Part shown: one piece after another, positions 46,066 through 54,681 of the stretch | How the letters are laid out: each line of letters opens with the position of its first letter | Position numbering within the stretch: the first letter of the stretch is position 1 | Assembly (NCBI RefSeq): GCF_001550065.1 | Contig: NZ_LRUB01000036.1 | Location: 124,001 to 188,000 of the forward strand | Source of the DNA: Kordiimonas lipolytica | Lineage (GTDB): Bacteria; Pseudomonadota; Alphaproteobacteria; Sphingomonadales; Kordiimonadaceae | Length of the DNA stretch: 64,000 nt | Reading direction: 5' to 3' | Notes under the pieces: generated by a model | Told to the model about the DNA's origin: nothing | Seen by the model: only the letters and a program-made list of their open reading frames with translations | Databases searched by the model: none | Program-made: the position numbers and the translations under genes

Positions 46066-47733
46066 CTAAAAGGCCACCACTGCATCAATGACTGCGCGGG
46101 CGTCCACGCCTTTGGGCAGGCTGCCGTAGGCGCCATGCCGGCCAAACGGGTCAAGTCGGGTGCCGATATAGGCGTCCGCCACATTTTCAGGCGCTCGTTC
46201 CATCAGGAGCTTCGCGGCGGCAAGCGTGGCCAATCTTTCTGTCAGCCAGCGCCCAAGCGCTTCATTCAGGCCGCCCGCGATATTGTCCGTGAGCTCCGCC
46301 AGCGCGTCGTCATAATGGCTTGAGCGGCCTTTGACTTCGCTCAGCCATCCAATAACCGCTTCAAGGCTTTCGCGTTCGCGGCTTGCCACGCGCAAGAGGT
46401 CCAGGCACATGACGGAGCCGGAACCCTCCCAGATGCTGTTGACTGGAAGTTCACGGTAGATGCGGGCCAGAACGCCGTCTTCCACATAGCCGTTGCCGCC
46501 CAGGCATTCCATGGCCTCGTACCCCAGTGTGGGGCCGCGCTTGGTGACCCAATATTTGGTCACCGGCGTCATCAGGCGGGCGTAGGCAGTGTTCATGGGG
46601 TCATCCATGCGTTCATAGGCGCCCGCAAGGCGAATGCTCAGGTGTGTGGCAGCGGCCACCTCCAGGCTCATGTCCGCCAGAAGCGCTGTCATCATCGGTT
46701 GGTCGATCAGCTTCTTTTGGAACACAGTGCGGTACTGCGCATGGTGCACTGCGCGCGAAAGCGCCTGCCGCATCAGTCCCGCTGACCCCAGCGCGCAATC
46801 CAGCCGCGTATAGTTGGCCATGGTCATGATGTTGGCGATGCCGCGGCCTTCATCGCCGATCAGCATGCCTTCGGCGCCAACAAATTCCACTTCACTTGAG
46901 GCGTTCGATTTATTGCCCAGCTTGTTCTTCAGCCGCTGGAAGCGAAGCCCGTTGATGGTGCCGTCGCCCGTGAATCGCGGCACGAAGAAAACGGATAGCG
47001 CATTCCCGGTTTGCGCCAATACCAGGAAGGCGTCGCACATGGGGGCGGACATGAACCATTTATGCCCGGTGATGCGGTAAAGCTGGCCCGGCCCGCCTGC
47101 GTCGATTGGCTCCGCGACTGTGGTGTTGGCGCGCACGTCCGTGCCGCCCTGTTTTTCGGTCATGCCCATGCCAATGGTGATGCCGGATTTATCGGCAATC
47201 GGGCGGAAAGTGGGGTCATAAGTGTGGGACAAGAGCTTCGGCAACAGCGCCCGGAACAGATCCGGCTGGTTCTGAAGCGCTGGGATTGCCGCGTGGGTCA
47301 TGGTGATAGGGCAGATGTGCCCGGCCTCAACCTGGCTCATCATATAATGCTTGGCCGCGCGGGCCGCGCCCACGCCAAGGCCCTTTTCGCGCCCGTCTGT
47401 GGCCAGCCCGTCAAACGCGCCGCAGTGGATGCCCGCGCGCTTCGAAAGGTCCATGAAATGATGGTAGGCGGGGTGAAACTCAACCGTGTCCTGACGGTGC
47501 CCTTGCGTGTCGAACGTGTTCAGTTCTGGCAGGCGGGTGTTGGCCAAGTGCGCCTGATGGAAGGCCTCGGCCGTCCCCAGCTGTGCGCCGAAAGCGGAAA
47601 GCGATGCACCTGCCCAGCCTGCGTCCTCCGCCGCGAGCGCAGCCTTTAAGGGCGCATCCGTTTCATAGAGGTTCACATGGTCATACACCGGCGGCTGGTT
47701 GAACACCTCGTGCGTGTCGAACTGATTTTCCAT
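46066..47733 (-). CDS. AidB-like acyl-CoA dehydrogenase
   Basis: A flavin-dependent acyl-CoA dehydrogenase of 555 residues, from ATG 47733 (GGGGG eight bases upstream). The start FDTHEVFNQPPVYDHVNLYE parallels AidB of E. coli. The central MTEKQGGTDVRANTTVAEPI and the FAD/dehydrogenase motif YEAMECLGGNGYVEDG are seen. AidB-type enzymes protect against alkylation damage or have isovaleryl-CoA dehydrogenase-like activity. No alkylation-adaptive regulator is nearby. Confidence 0.88.
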   Translation of the reverse strand: MENQFDTHEVFNQPPVYDHVNLYETDAPLKAALAAEDAGWAGASLSAFGAQLGTAEAFHQAHLANTRLPELNTFDTQGHRQDTVEFHPAYHHFMDLSKRAGIHCGAFDGLATDGREKGLGVGAARAAKHYMMSQVEAGHICPITMTHAAIPALQNQPDLFRALLPKLLSHTYDPTFRPIADKSGITIGMGMTEKQGGTDVRANTTVAEPIDAGGPGQLYRITGHKWFMSAPMCDAFLVLAQTGNALSVFFVPRFTGDGTINGLRFQRLKNKLGNKSNASSEVEFVGAEGMLIGDEGRGIANIMTMANYTRLDCALGSAGLMRQALSRAVHHAQYRTVFQKKLIDQPMMTALLADMSLEVAAATHLSIRLAGAYERMDDPMNTAYARLMTPVTKYWVTKRGPTLGYEAMECLGGNGYVEDGVLARIYRELPVNSIWEGSGSVMCLDLLRVASRERESLEAVIGWLSEVKGRSSHYDDALAELTDNIAGGLNEALGRWLTERLATLAAAKLLMERAPENVADAYIGTRLDPFGRHGAYGSLPKGVDARAVIDAVVAF

Positions 47734-47862
47734 CACATATCCCCCTTCACAAATACCCTACACCCAATTTAGGGCAGAGGGGAGGGATGGGAAGGGTGGA
47801 TTTTGATAGTAAAGTTATCTACCAATGGTTTTGTGCTCTATGCGGTTATGAAAGGGGTGTTC

Positions 47863-48573
47863 ATGCAATCGATCGAAGATTTTGTCGGCCTTCCAGACGA
47901 TCCAGAAGAAGCTTTTCTTATTTACTGCGAAGAACAGCGTAGAATTTCTGAAGAAGAAAGGGGGAGGAGAAGCGATTGGGGGCCAGAACGATCATTGATA
48001 GATGCTGTTTGGGTTTTTCAGCAAGTTTATGACGTACAATTTGTCCGCCTAGATGGTGATTCAGACTCAATAGGGACAGCGGCGATAGGCGTAACATACG
48101 AACGATTAATCCGTGAACTGGATCGAACGACATTAAAATTTAAGCTGGAAAGAGCGCGACGCATCAAAGTAGGAGCTGAGAATATCTTGCTGTTAGATGA
48201 GGCGTCTAGAGCAAAAATTCGAAGTTTGGTCGATGCCATCAAGGGCAGTCTGAATGACCTGGATATTTCTCCGGAAAAAAGAGATGCAATGTTTGGCAAA
48301 CTAAACGCTTTTGTTGCGGAGTTGGACCGCAGCCTGACCAGAACAGAAGCGTTTAATAACTTTGTTGTAGATCTGTTTAGGGCAGTTGGAAATGCGTCAA
48401 AAGAAATCGAACCAATTTGGGAGAGAATCGACCGTGTTTTAGATTGGCTAGACAAAGCAAAGAAATGGAGTGATAGCTTGCCGCCATGGAATGACCGCCA
48501 GCAAATAGAGCCCCCCAAAAAGGCACTGCCTAAGCCTCAAGATAAAGATGGGGATGAAGAGGTCCCGTTCTGA
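47863..48573 (+). CDS. Hypothetical helical protein, AT-rich orphan
   Basis: 236 residues from ATG 47863 with AAGGGG upstream (alternatives at 47848 and 47803). Mostly helical, with charged coiled-coil stretches (LIRELDRTTLKFKLERARRI), a helix EKRDAMFGKLNAFVAELDRS, and a Pro/Lys/Asp-rich tail ending DKDGDEEVPF. The DNA is more AT-rich than its neighbours. No known domain is recognised. It stands alone, as such small proteins often do in accessory islands. Confidence 0.6.
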   Translation: MQSIEDFVGLPDDPEEAFLIYCEEQRRISEEERGRRSDWGPERSLIDAVWVFQQVYDVQFVRLDGDSDSIGTAAIGVTYERLIRELDRTTLKFKLERARRIKVGAENILLLDEASRAKIRSLVDAIKGSLNDLDISPEKRDAMFGKLNAFVAELDRSLTRTEAFNNFVVDLFRAVGNASKEIEPIWERIDRVLDWLDKAKKWSDSLPPWNDRQQIEPPKKALPKPQDKDGDEEVPF

Positions 48574-48639
48574 TTTGAATTGGTATGAGAATATTTCTGC
48601 CCAGAGACATATGACCCTGTTTAATATTTTCTACTAATT

Positions 48640-48700
48640 GTAAAAAATAATTGACATATGCGCCGCACGCCCCTATCTGATGACGTAAATAATATTTTAC
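48640..48700. promoter_or_regulatory. Promoter with two tandem operator-like repeats before the membrane protein/XRE pair
   Basis: A -35 TTGACA (48651-48656) and a -10 TATCTG (48674-48679) are separated by 17 bases. Two sites of the same form flank it: GTAAA-N6-TTGAC at 48640-48655, overlapping the -35, and GTAAA-N6-TTTAC at 48685-48700, after the -10. They are 45 bases apart. The XRE regulator encoded downstream would be a natural owner. Confidence 0.6.
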
Positions 48701-48721
48701 ATAAAGAAAAGGAAACCAGAC

Positions 48722-49168
48722 ATGGGTTTTTATGAAAAAAGCACGGCGGCGATGCTTGGGGGCACGGTCCTCGTTTACGGTTGGTATTTCAATCAGATGC
48801 TGGCCATCGCCGAAACTGCGCCAGTGGAAGAAGGCGCGGTGGCCATTGCATCCATCGCACCGGTTCTGGCGATCACCATTGCCGCGCTTGTGGCGATTGC
48901 CATCATTGCGCATATCGTGATCGCCATTGTGGATGTCACGCGGCATGGCGACGTGGAAGACACTGAAGACGAGCGCGACAAGTTGGTGGACCTGAAGGCC
49001 GAATATCGCGGCAGCTTCGTGCTGAGCGTAGGCGCGCTTGGCGTGCTTGTGATGATGCTGACAGGCTTCAGCATGTTCTGGACGGCCAACGCGCTGCTGG
49101 GCGCGATGGTGCTATCAAGCATCGTGAAGGGTGTGTTCCAGCTTTATTATTATCGCCGCGGGGTGTGA
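48722..49168 (+). CDS. Small membrane protein of the XRE-associated type (DUF2178-like)
   Basis: 148 residues with about four membrane helices ([56 protein letters not shown]). A charged cytoplasmic loop between helices 2 and 3 has [20 protein letters not shown]. Such proteins are usually encoded beside a small HTH regulator, as here. GGAAAC precedes the start. Confidence 0.72.
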   Translation: MGFYEKSTAAMLGGTVLVYGWYFNQMLAIAETAPVEEGAVAIASIAPVLAITIAALVAIAIIAHIVIAIVDVTRHGDVEDTEDERDKLVDLKAEYRGSFVLSVGALGVLVMMLTGFSMFWTANALLGAMVLSSIVKGVFQLYYYRRGV

Positions 49169-49170
49169 CG

Positions 49171-49398
49171 ATGGCGAAGAAAACCCGCATCACCAACGAT
49201 ATCCGCACGCTTCGCTTCATGGCGGATGAGATGACGCAGGCAGAGCTGGCCCGCCGCATCGGTGTCACGCGCCAGACAGTGATCGCGATTGAGCAGGGGC
49301 GCTATTCCCCTTCGCTCGAAGCCGCGTTCCAGATCGCCCATGTGTTCGGCGTGCCGCTGGAAAAGGTGTTCCAGTATCCAGGGCCGGATGATGGCTAG
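49171..49398 (+). CDS. Small XRE-family regulator
   Basis: 75 residues, ATG 49171, two bases after the membrane-protein stop. It is a single HTH_3 domain: [40 protein letters not shown]. It resembles YozG-type regulators of about 75 residues. Probably represses the operon through the GTAAA-N6-TTxAC sites. Confidence 0.85.
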   Translation: MAKKTRITNDIRTLRFMADEMTQAELARRIGVTRQTVIAIEQGRYSPSLEAAFQIAHVFGVPLEKVFQYPGPDDG

Positions 49399-49485
49399 GG
49401 TGGTAGCTGAACGCCACTGATGGATTGCAACAGCCGGCAAAGCCTTTTACCGTCTGTTTCACGAGTGAGGCACAGGAGGGGGATC

Positions 49486-50097
49486 ATGACGAAAGACGTT
49501 TCGGTTAGTTGCACATGCGGCAAGGTGAAGGGCGTGATCCATGGTCTGTCCGCCGCCAGTAGCAACCATGTCCAGTGCCCGTGCAAGGGCTGCCAGTCCT
49601 ACGCCCATTATCTGGGCCGCGCCGCCGACATGCTGGACGAAGCTGGATACTCGAACATTTTCCAGATTGACCCGGTGACCTTCGAGATCAAGGAAGGGCT
49701 GGAGCATCTGGCCTGCGTGCGCATGACGCCCAAAGGGCCGCTCAGGTGGTATACAGATTGCTGCAAGACCCCGCTTGGCAACACATTGCCGAAGGGCGGC
49801 GTGCCCTTCCTTGGCGTGCTGCCCATCTGCACAGGGTACAAGGGCACTGACCAGGCGGTGGTGGAAATGGTTGGCCCCGTGCGCGCGGTGGCGAATGAGA
49901 AACGCCCGCAGACGCTCGCTGAGAAGCTGAAGGTTTGGGGCATGCTCGCGCATCTCATGCGCCTTCTATTGTGGTGGCGCATTCGCGGCGGAAAAAGCTG
50001 GAAGCCTTTCTTTGACAAGGATACTCTGCGCCCAATCAGGAAACCCATCACGATTTCAAAGGCTGAGAGCAAGGCGCTTGCCGAAAAGGTGGTCTAG
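49486..50097 (+). CDS. DUF6151/GFA-like protein
   Basis: 203 residues from ATG 49486 (AGGAGGGG upstream). The N-terminal CTCGKVKGVIHGLSAASSNH and CPCKGCQSYAHYLGR hold cysteines spaced as in the glutathione-dependent formaldehyde-activating (GFA) fold, and there is a further pair DCCKTPLGNT. Metal binding is likely, function unknown. The C-terminal part has a hydrophobic stretch MLAHLMRLLLWWRIRGG. Confidence 0.72.
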   Translation: MTKDVSVSCTCGKVKGVIHGLSAASSNHVQCPCKGCQSYAHYLGRAADMLDEAGYSNIFQIDPVTFEIKEGLEHLACVRMTPKGPLRWYTDCCKTPLGNTLPKGGVPFLGVLPICTGYKGTDQAVVEMVGPVRAVANEKRPQTLAEKLKVWGMLAHLMRLLLWWRIRGGKSWKPFFDKDTLRPIRKPITISKAESKALAEKVV

Positions 50098-50129
50098 CGG
50101 CCCGGGCGATTTGCCAGGCCGCTTGAGCG

Positions 50130-50981
50130 CTAGTCGCACTGCACGTTCGGCCCGCAGGTCGCGAGCGCATTGCCGCCATAATTGGTGTTGATCAGCCCCA
50201 GATAGTCATTGGCAAACTGGGTTTCAACATTGTTCAGGAAACTCAAGACCCACGATGCGCCCGTTGGGTCCTGTGCCAGCTTGCCTGTGCAATAGTCTTT
50301 GAAGCTTTGCGTCGTGTTGGGGTAGGGCGTGTTGGTTGCATCTGTCCATGCGGTTGTGAGCGTATTTTCTGCTGCGTTGTGACCGGCGGTCATGCTGATG
50401 CCTGTGCGGTAGACCGCAGGCTGGATGGTTGTGATGGTATTGAAGGGTTCCGATGCGGCATTGACCGCAAGTGCCGGACATGTGCCCGGGGATGGAGCGT
50501 TGACAGCACCAATCAGCGTTGAGTTGGCAGCCTGACCGGGGTATTTGCGCGCCACGGCAGCCATGCTGCTGACGCCGCCGTTTGGTACCGTGCCGGATTG
50601 GCACACATAGAAGGTCACGTTTTGCGGTGTGCTTGCATGGTTGGCTAGAAACACGGTCGCAAAGTCCGCGCCTGAGAAATCACCGACCAGATCCGTCCAG
50701 CCATGAAGGGCGATGAAAACATCATCTGAATCGTTGAAGGGGTTGGCGTGCCCGAGCGCTGTAATAGTGCCATTGCTGGCATCATTGCCCGAGAGGAAAA
50801 ATGGTTGCACATTCTGGTTGTTGGCGTTGACCCAGGCGAAGTCGAACGAATCTGCCTGATTGTCGCAGATGCTGTCCCCGAGCAGCAAGGCGGGGTCTGC
50901 TGCTGAAACCTGGGCTGTCATCAGTGCGGCCGCGAGGGTCGCGGTAGCCCCTTTAAATGCATTCCTGTTTTTGCACGCCAT
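50130..50981 (-). CDS. Secreted hypothetical protein, possible clan CD-like cysteine peptidase fold
   Basis: 283 residues, signal peptide ending near AQVSA, and GGAGG upstream of ATG 50981. It has several cysteines (DSICDNQ, FYVCQSG, GTCPALA, DYCTGKL, ATCGPNVQC). The segment VFIALHGWTDLVGDFSGADF with FYVCQSG gives hydrophobic-HisGly then hydrophobic-Cys about 35 residues later, as in the catalytic pair of clan CD peptidases. This is a pattern match only; no family is recognised. Confidence 0.5.
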   Translation of the reverse strand: MACKNRNAFKGATATLAAALMTAQVSAADPALLLGDSICDNQADSFDFAWVNANNQNVQPFFLSGNDASNGTITALGHANPFNDSDDVFIALHGWTDLVGDFSGADFATVFLANHASTPQNVTFYVCQSGTVPNGGVSSMAAVARKYPGQAANSTLIGAVNAPSPGTCPALAVNAASEPFNTITTIQPAVYRTGISMTAGHNAAENTLTTAWTDATNTPYPNTTQSFKDYCTGKLAQDPTGASWVLSFLNNVETQFANDYLGLINTNYGGNALATCGPNVQCD

Positions 50982-51069
50982 TGTGTTTCCTCCGTTTATG
51001 AGATTTTCGGTCCAAAGACCTGTCCTTTATTGTTGAGAGACTCTTCGGCCTGTCATTCTGTGAAGGCGC

Positions 51070-52056
51070 ATGCGCATCTGCTTGACATCATCGCCGCCGC
51101 CGCGTACGCCGCTATGCATGTTTTGGCGCAACAAAAAAGACGTGGTGAAAACGGCCGATGCGGTGGAAGGTAGCTTTGTCTACCGGCACGCGCCTGCGGC
51201 CCTCAGGCCATACCTGAAGCTCGCGCGGATGGACCGACCTGTTGGCACCTGGCTCCTTCTGTGGCCCTGCCTGTGGTCAACGGCATTGGCGGCGGACGGC
51301 GCGCTTACGTTTCATCACGGCTACCTGATGCTGTTGTTTGCGATTGGCGCACTGGTGATGCGTGGTGCCGGTTGCACCTATAATGATATTATCGACCGCA
51401 ATTTCGACGGCGCTGTGGAACGCACCAAAAGCCGGCCCATCCCGGCGGGTGAGGTGAGCCTGAAGGGCGCCTGGGCCTTCCTTGTGCTGCAGTGCTTGAT
51501 CGGGTTTCTGGTCCTGATCCAGCTCAACCCTTTTGCCATCATGGTGGGGCTTGGCTCGCTAGCGATGGTGGCGATCTACCCCTTCATGAAGCGTATCACC
51601 TACTGGCCGCAGGCGTGGCTGGGGCTGACGTTCAACTGGGGTGCGCTTGTCGGCTGGGCCGCTGTGCGCGGCAGCCTGGATTGGCCGGCGATCATTTTGT
51701 ACGCAGGCGGGCTCTTCTGGACGCTGGGGTATGACACCATCTATGCCCACCAGGACAAGGAAGACGACGCGCTGATCGGCGTCAAGTCCACGGCGCTTGC
51801 CTTGGGGGCGAAAACCCGGCCTGCAATCAGCTTATTCTACGGTTTATTTATTTTTGCCCTTTTAGGCGCAGGAATCCTTGCAAATCTGGGCATAATCTAT
51901 TATCCCGTGCTCGCGCTTGCGGGGCTCCACCTCGCCGCACAGATAAGGCGCGTCAATATCGATGATGCTGCTGTCTGTTTGGAAGTTTTCCGCTCGAACA
52001 TCGCGTTTGGCTGGATCGTGTTTGCGGCCCTCCTTCTGGGGCAAGCGGTCCAGTAG
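51070..52056 (+). CDS. ubiA: 4-hydroxybenzoate polyprenyltransferase
   Basis: A prenyltransferase of the ubiquinone pathway (328 residues, or 312 if ATG 51118 is used). The two aspartate motifs are NDIIDRNFD and, in the second half, AHQDKEDD. There are several membrane helices. GAAGG precedes ATG 51070 with the correct distance. It is a plus-strand gene after a divergent gap. Confidence 0.93.
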   Translation: MRICLTSSPPPRTPLCMFWRNKKDVVKTADAVEGSFVYRHAPAALRPYLKLARMDRPVGTWLLLWPCLWSTALAADGALTFHHGYLMLLFAIGALVMRGAGCTYNDIIDRNFDGAVERTKSRPIPAGEVSLKGAWAFLVLQCLIGFLVLIQLNPFAIMVGLGSLAMVAIYPFMKRITYWPQAWLGLTFNWGALVGWAAVRGSLDWPAIILYAGGLFWTLGYDTIYAHQDKEDDALIGVKSTALALGAKTRPAISLFYGLFIFALLGAGILANLGIIYYPVLALAGLHLAAQIRRVNIDDAAVCLEVFRSNIAFGWIVFAALLLGQAVQ

Positions 52057-52138
52057 CCTCCCCGGCGTCCACTCTGGTGTTTGTGCGATTTTTGAGTAGC
52101 CCCATTCTATTTCGGGGCAAATTGAAGGACGCATATCC

Positions 52139-52675
52139 ATGGATATCAAGAAGATCTCCGTTGGCGAAAACGCCCCTTGGGACGTGAACGTTATCATCGA
52201 AGTGCCAGCCGGCACCGAACCCGTTAAATACGAGCTGGACAAAGAATCAGGCGCCCTGTTTGTGGACCGCATCATGCACACCAGCATGCGCTATCCATGC
52301 AATTATGGCTTCATCCCGCACACGCTGGCGGATGACGGTGACCCTGTAGACGTGCTTCTGGCAAACCGCACACCGATCATGCCGGGCGCTGTAGTGCGCT
52401 GCCGCCCACTTGGCGTGCTGATCATGGAAGATGAAGCTGGCATGGACGAAAAGCTTCTGATGGTGCCAGTGGACAAGCTGCACCCCTTCTACAAAGACGT
52501 ACAAAGCTATGACGAGCTGCCGAAGATTTTCCTCGACCAGATCGCTCACTTCTTCCAGCACTATAAAGACCTGGAAAGCGGCAAATGGGTGAAGATCGTT
52601 GGTTGGGAAGGCGCTGAAAAAGCTGCCAGCCTGATCGAAGAAGGCATCGCGGCGGAAGCAGCTGCGAACAAGTAG
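52139..52675 (+). CDS. ppa: Inorganic pyrophosphatase, family I
   Basis: Hydrolyses pyrophosphate. 178 residues: NVIIEVPAGTEPVKYELDKE, MRYPCNYGFIPHTLADDGDP and VDVLLANRTPIM (the Mg-binding DxDPxD-type region), and YKDLESGKWVKIVGWEGAE at the end. It has the usual length of bacterial hexameric enzymes. Confidence 0.95.
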   Translation: MDIKKISVGENAPWDVNVIIEVPAGTEPVKYELDKESGALFVDRIMHTSMRYPCNYGFIPHTLADDGDPVDVLLANRTPIMPGAVVRCRPLGVLIMEDEAGMDEKLLMVPVDKLHPFYKDVQSYDELPKIFLDQIAHFFQHYKDLESGKWVKIVGWEGAEKAASLIEEGIAAEAAANK

Positions 52676-52699
52676 GCGCCACAGCTTAACCAGATAATG

Positions 52700-52736
52700 A
52701 AAGCCCGGCTCAGAGATACTCTGGTCGGGCTTTTTT
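52700..52736 (+). terminator. Rho-independent terminator after ppa
   Basis: AAAGCCCG, loop of 18 bases with its own small stem, CGGGCTTT, then TTTGTG. Confidence 0.88.
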
Positions 52737-52740
52737 GTGT

Positions 52741-52758
52741 CTGTGATGTACATCACAG
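52741..52758. promoter_or_regulatory. CRP/FNR-type palindrome upstream of the truncated haemoglobin
   Basis: CTGTGATGTACATCACAG is a perfect 18-base palindrome. It fits the CRP consensus TGTGA-N6-TCACA fully and the FNR/FixK pattern (TTGAT-N4-ATCAA) with one change per half. TTAGAT at 52779-52784 lies where the -10 would be for a class II (-41.5) activator site. Confidence 0.78.
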
Positions 52759-52836
52759 TTTGTTAACTAGGACCATGCTTAGATTGCGCTCTCCTGCATT
52801 GGCAGGTGACTTTGGGAAGAGGAAACAGAACAAAAG

Positions 52837-53202
52837 ATGACACTTTATCAAGCAGTAGGCGGCGAAGCGGCCGTGAATGCGGCGGTGGACCTGTTTTACG
52901 ACAAGGTAATGGCGGACCCATTGTTGGTACCCTTCTTTGAAGGCGTGGAAATGGGTGCGCAGAACCGCAAGCAGAAAGCCTTTTTCACAACCATTTTCAA
53001 GGGCGAGACCAAGGGCGCCGATGCCTATATGCGTAAGGCCCACGCAGGCCTGGTGGCGGAGAAAGGGCTGAGTGACGCGCATTTCGATGCGGTTGCAGGA
53101 CACCTGAACGCCACACTCGTTGACCTGCAGGTGCCGGAAGACCTGATTGGCCAGATCATGGGCGCCGCCGCCGGGCTCAGGGACGCGGTTCTGAATCGCT
53201 AA
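52837..53202 (+). CDS. Group 1 truncated haemoglobin
   Basis: 121 residues, the length of the 2-over-2 globins. MTLYQAVGGEAAVNAAVDLF, FFEGVEMGAQNRKQKAFFTT, and AYMRKAHAGLVAEKGL, where the His in KAHAGL is the proximal ligand. Binds oxygen or NO; group 1 members often detoxify NO. The palindrome upstream suggests regulation by a CRP/FNR-family protein responding to oxygen or NO. Confidence 0.9.
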   Translation: MTLYQAVGGEAAVNAAVDLFYDKVMADPLLVPFFEGVEMGAQNRKQKAFFTTIFKGETKGADAYMRKAHAGLVAEKGLSDAHFDAVAGHLNATLVDLQVPEDLIGQIMGAAAGLRDAVLNR

Positions 53203-53223
53203 CCCCGCGGTACGACAGCAAGA

Positions 53224-53250
53224 AAAAGAAAGGCCCGGGATTCCCGGGCC
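53224..53250 (-). terminator. Rho-independent terminator of the VOC gene
   Basis: Minus-strand GGCCCGGG-AAT-CCCGGGCC followed by TTTCTTTTTC, about 50 bases after the stop codon of the VOC gene. On the plus strand the hairpin has no T run. Confidence 0.82.
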
Positions 53251-53302
53251 ACAAGGTAGGGAGAGGTGCTGGGACACCTCAGGGGTAAAGCTGTGCCCGC
53301 TG

Positions 53303-53680
53303 TTACGCTGCCGGGTTATAGTGGAAGAAATTCAGCTTGTTGCCATCAAGGTCGCGGAAATAGCCAGCATAGAAGGCTCCGTCTCCGCGTGGACCTGGTG
53401 CGCCTTCGTCTGTAGCTCCCAGTTCCATTGCTTTGGCATGCAGGCGGTCTACTGTTTCGGGGCTGTCTGCCGTCAGTGCGATCATCACGCCATTGCCAAC
53501 AGTGGCGGCTTCCTGATTGAACGGCAAGGTGATGGAAAAGCCAGCGCCGTCACCGGTGGACCAGACCTTGAACATGTCATAGTCCATGGTGCGCTTGGCA
53601 CCCATTTCCGCAAACAGCGCATCATAAAAGGCGGCAGCCTTTTCCATGTCGTTGGTGCCAACGGTAGTGTATCCGATCAT
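53303..53680 (-). CDS. VOC-family (glyoxalase-like) protein
   Basis: 125 residues of the vicinal-oxygen-chelate fold: MIGYTTVGTNDMEKAAAFYD at the N-terminus, then MDYDMFKVWSTGDGAGFSIT, and GYFRDLDGNKLNFFHYN at the C-terminus, with beta-alpha-beta repeats. A metal-binding role is probable but the substrate is unknown. Confidence 0.85.
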   Translation of the reverse strand: MIGYTTVGTNDMEKAAAFYDALFAEMGAKRTMDYDMFKVWSTGDGAGFSITLPFNQEAATVGNGVMIALTADSPETVDRLHAKAMELGATDEGAPGPRGDGAFYAGYFRDLDGNKLNFFHYNPAA

Positions 53681-53712
53681 CTTTTGTCTCCTCTGCTGAT
53701 CGTGTCGTGGTG

Positions 53713-54318
53713 TTATGGTTTGGTGAAGGCGTTGCGCGCACGTATCACCTCAAGGCGGCTTTTGCAGGCCTCGGCGTGGTCGTTCACCAGCCCCATAGCC
53801 TGCATGAAGGCATAGACCGTTGTGGGGCCAACAAACTTCCAGCCGCGTTTTTTGAGTTCTTTCGAAAGGGCAACTGACTGGTTAGTGGTTGACGGCAGCT
53901 TGTGCTTTACTGCTTGTGCGTCATCGGCTTCATAGCGCCAGAAAAAGGCTGCAAGCGAACCTTCGGTCGCGACCATTTCCTGCGCGCGGGCGGCATTGTT
54001 GATCACCGCTTCGATTTTGCCCCGGTGGCGCACGATACCTGCGTCCGTGAGCAGGCGCTCCACATCCGCTTCGCCGAAGTTTGCGACCTTGTTAAAGTCG
54101 AACCCCTCAAAGGCGACGCGGAAGTTATCCCGCTTGTTCAGGATCGTCAGCCAGCTAAGGCCGGACTGGAACCCTTCCAGGCAGATTTTTTCAAACAGGC
54201 GGATGTCGTTATCCACCGGGAAGCCCCACTCATGGTCGTGATAGTGGATATAGCCTTCCGTGGCGGCGCACCAGTGGCAGCGTGGTTGCCCGTCCGGGCC
54301 TTCAAATATCTTGCGCAT
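53713..54318 (-). CDS. tag: DNA-3-methyladenine glycosylase I
   Basis: Base excision of 3-methyladenine. 201 residues from ATG 54318 (AAGGA upstream). PRCHWCAATEGYIHYHDHEW is the conserved N-terminal zinc-binding block, and GLSWLTILNKRDNFRVAFEG is the HhH region. The zinc ligands near the end are seen in GLVNDHAEAC. A long upstream extension to 54435 is unlikely. It is followed on the minus strand by the VOC gene and preceded by a YciI gene. Confidence 0.93.
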   Translation of the reverse strand: MRKIFEGPDGQPRCHWCAATEGYIHYHDHEWGFPVDNDIRLFEKICLEGFQSGLSWLTILNKRDNFRVAFEGFDFNKVANFGEADVERLLTDAGIVRHRGKIEAVINNAARAQEMVATEGSLAAFFWRYEADDAQAVKHKLPSTTNQSVALSKELKKRGWKFVGPTTVYAFMQAMGLVNDHAEACKSRLEVIRARNAFTKP

Positions 54319-54328
54319 GAGTTTTCCT

Positions 54329-54625
54329 TCAGTCACAGGATGGCATAAGGAAAGCCAGCCGCTCTTCCGTCCGTGCGGGGGTGACTTCGTGGATTTCCGG
54401 CGCAGCAATGCCTTCCACAACGAACGGGTCTTCATTCAGGAAGGCTTCAAGGTCGGTGCGGCCAACGCCGTGTGCCAGGATTGCGCCGCCCAAGCCCGGT
54501 TCAAGCGTCCCGACGGCCAGGAAGGTTCCTGCGTCAAACCCCTTTCCGATCCACGCCTTATGATCGGCCATGAAGTCCGGGATGCGGCTTTTGTCGCCCT
54601 TAAGTTTCAGGAAAACGATAAACAT
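54329..54625 (-). CDS. YciI-family protein
   Basis: 98 residues. Small YciI-like fold: FIVFLKLKGDKSRIPDFMAD, HKAWIGKGFDAGTFLAVGTL, AILAHGVGRTDLEAFLNEDP. The conserved His of the active-site-like pocket is present (DHKAWI). Ten bases precede tag on the same strand, so probably co-transcribed. Confidence 0.82.
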   Translation of the reverse strand: MFIVFLKLKGDKSRIPDFMADHKAWIGKGFDAGTFLAVGTLEPGLGGAILAHGVGRTDLEAFLNEDPFVVEGIAAPEIHEVTPARTEERLAFLMPSCD

Positions 54626-54681
54626 GGTTTGTCCCCTCTTTCTGTCCGTTTGGCGGCCCCGAGTGGCCGGAACAGCGCCAG

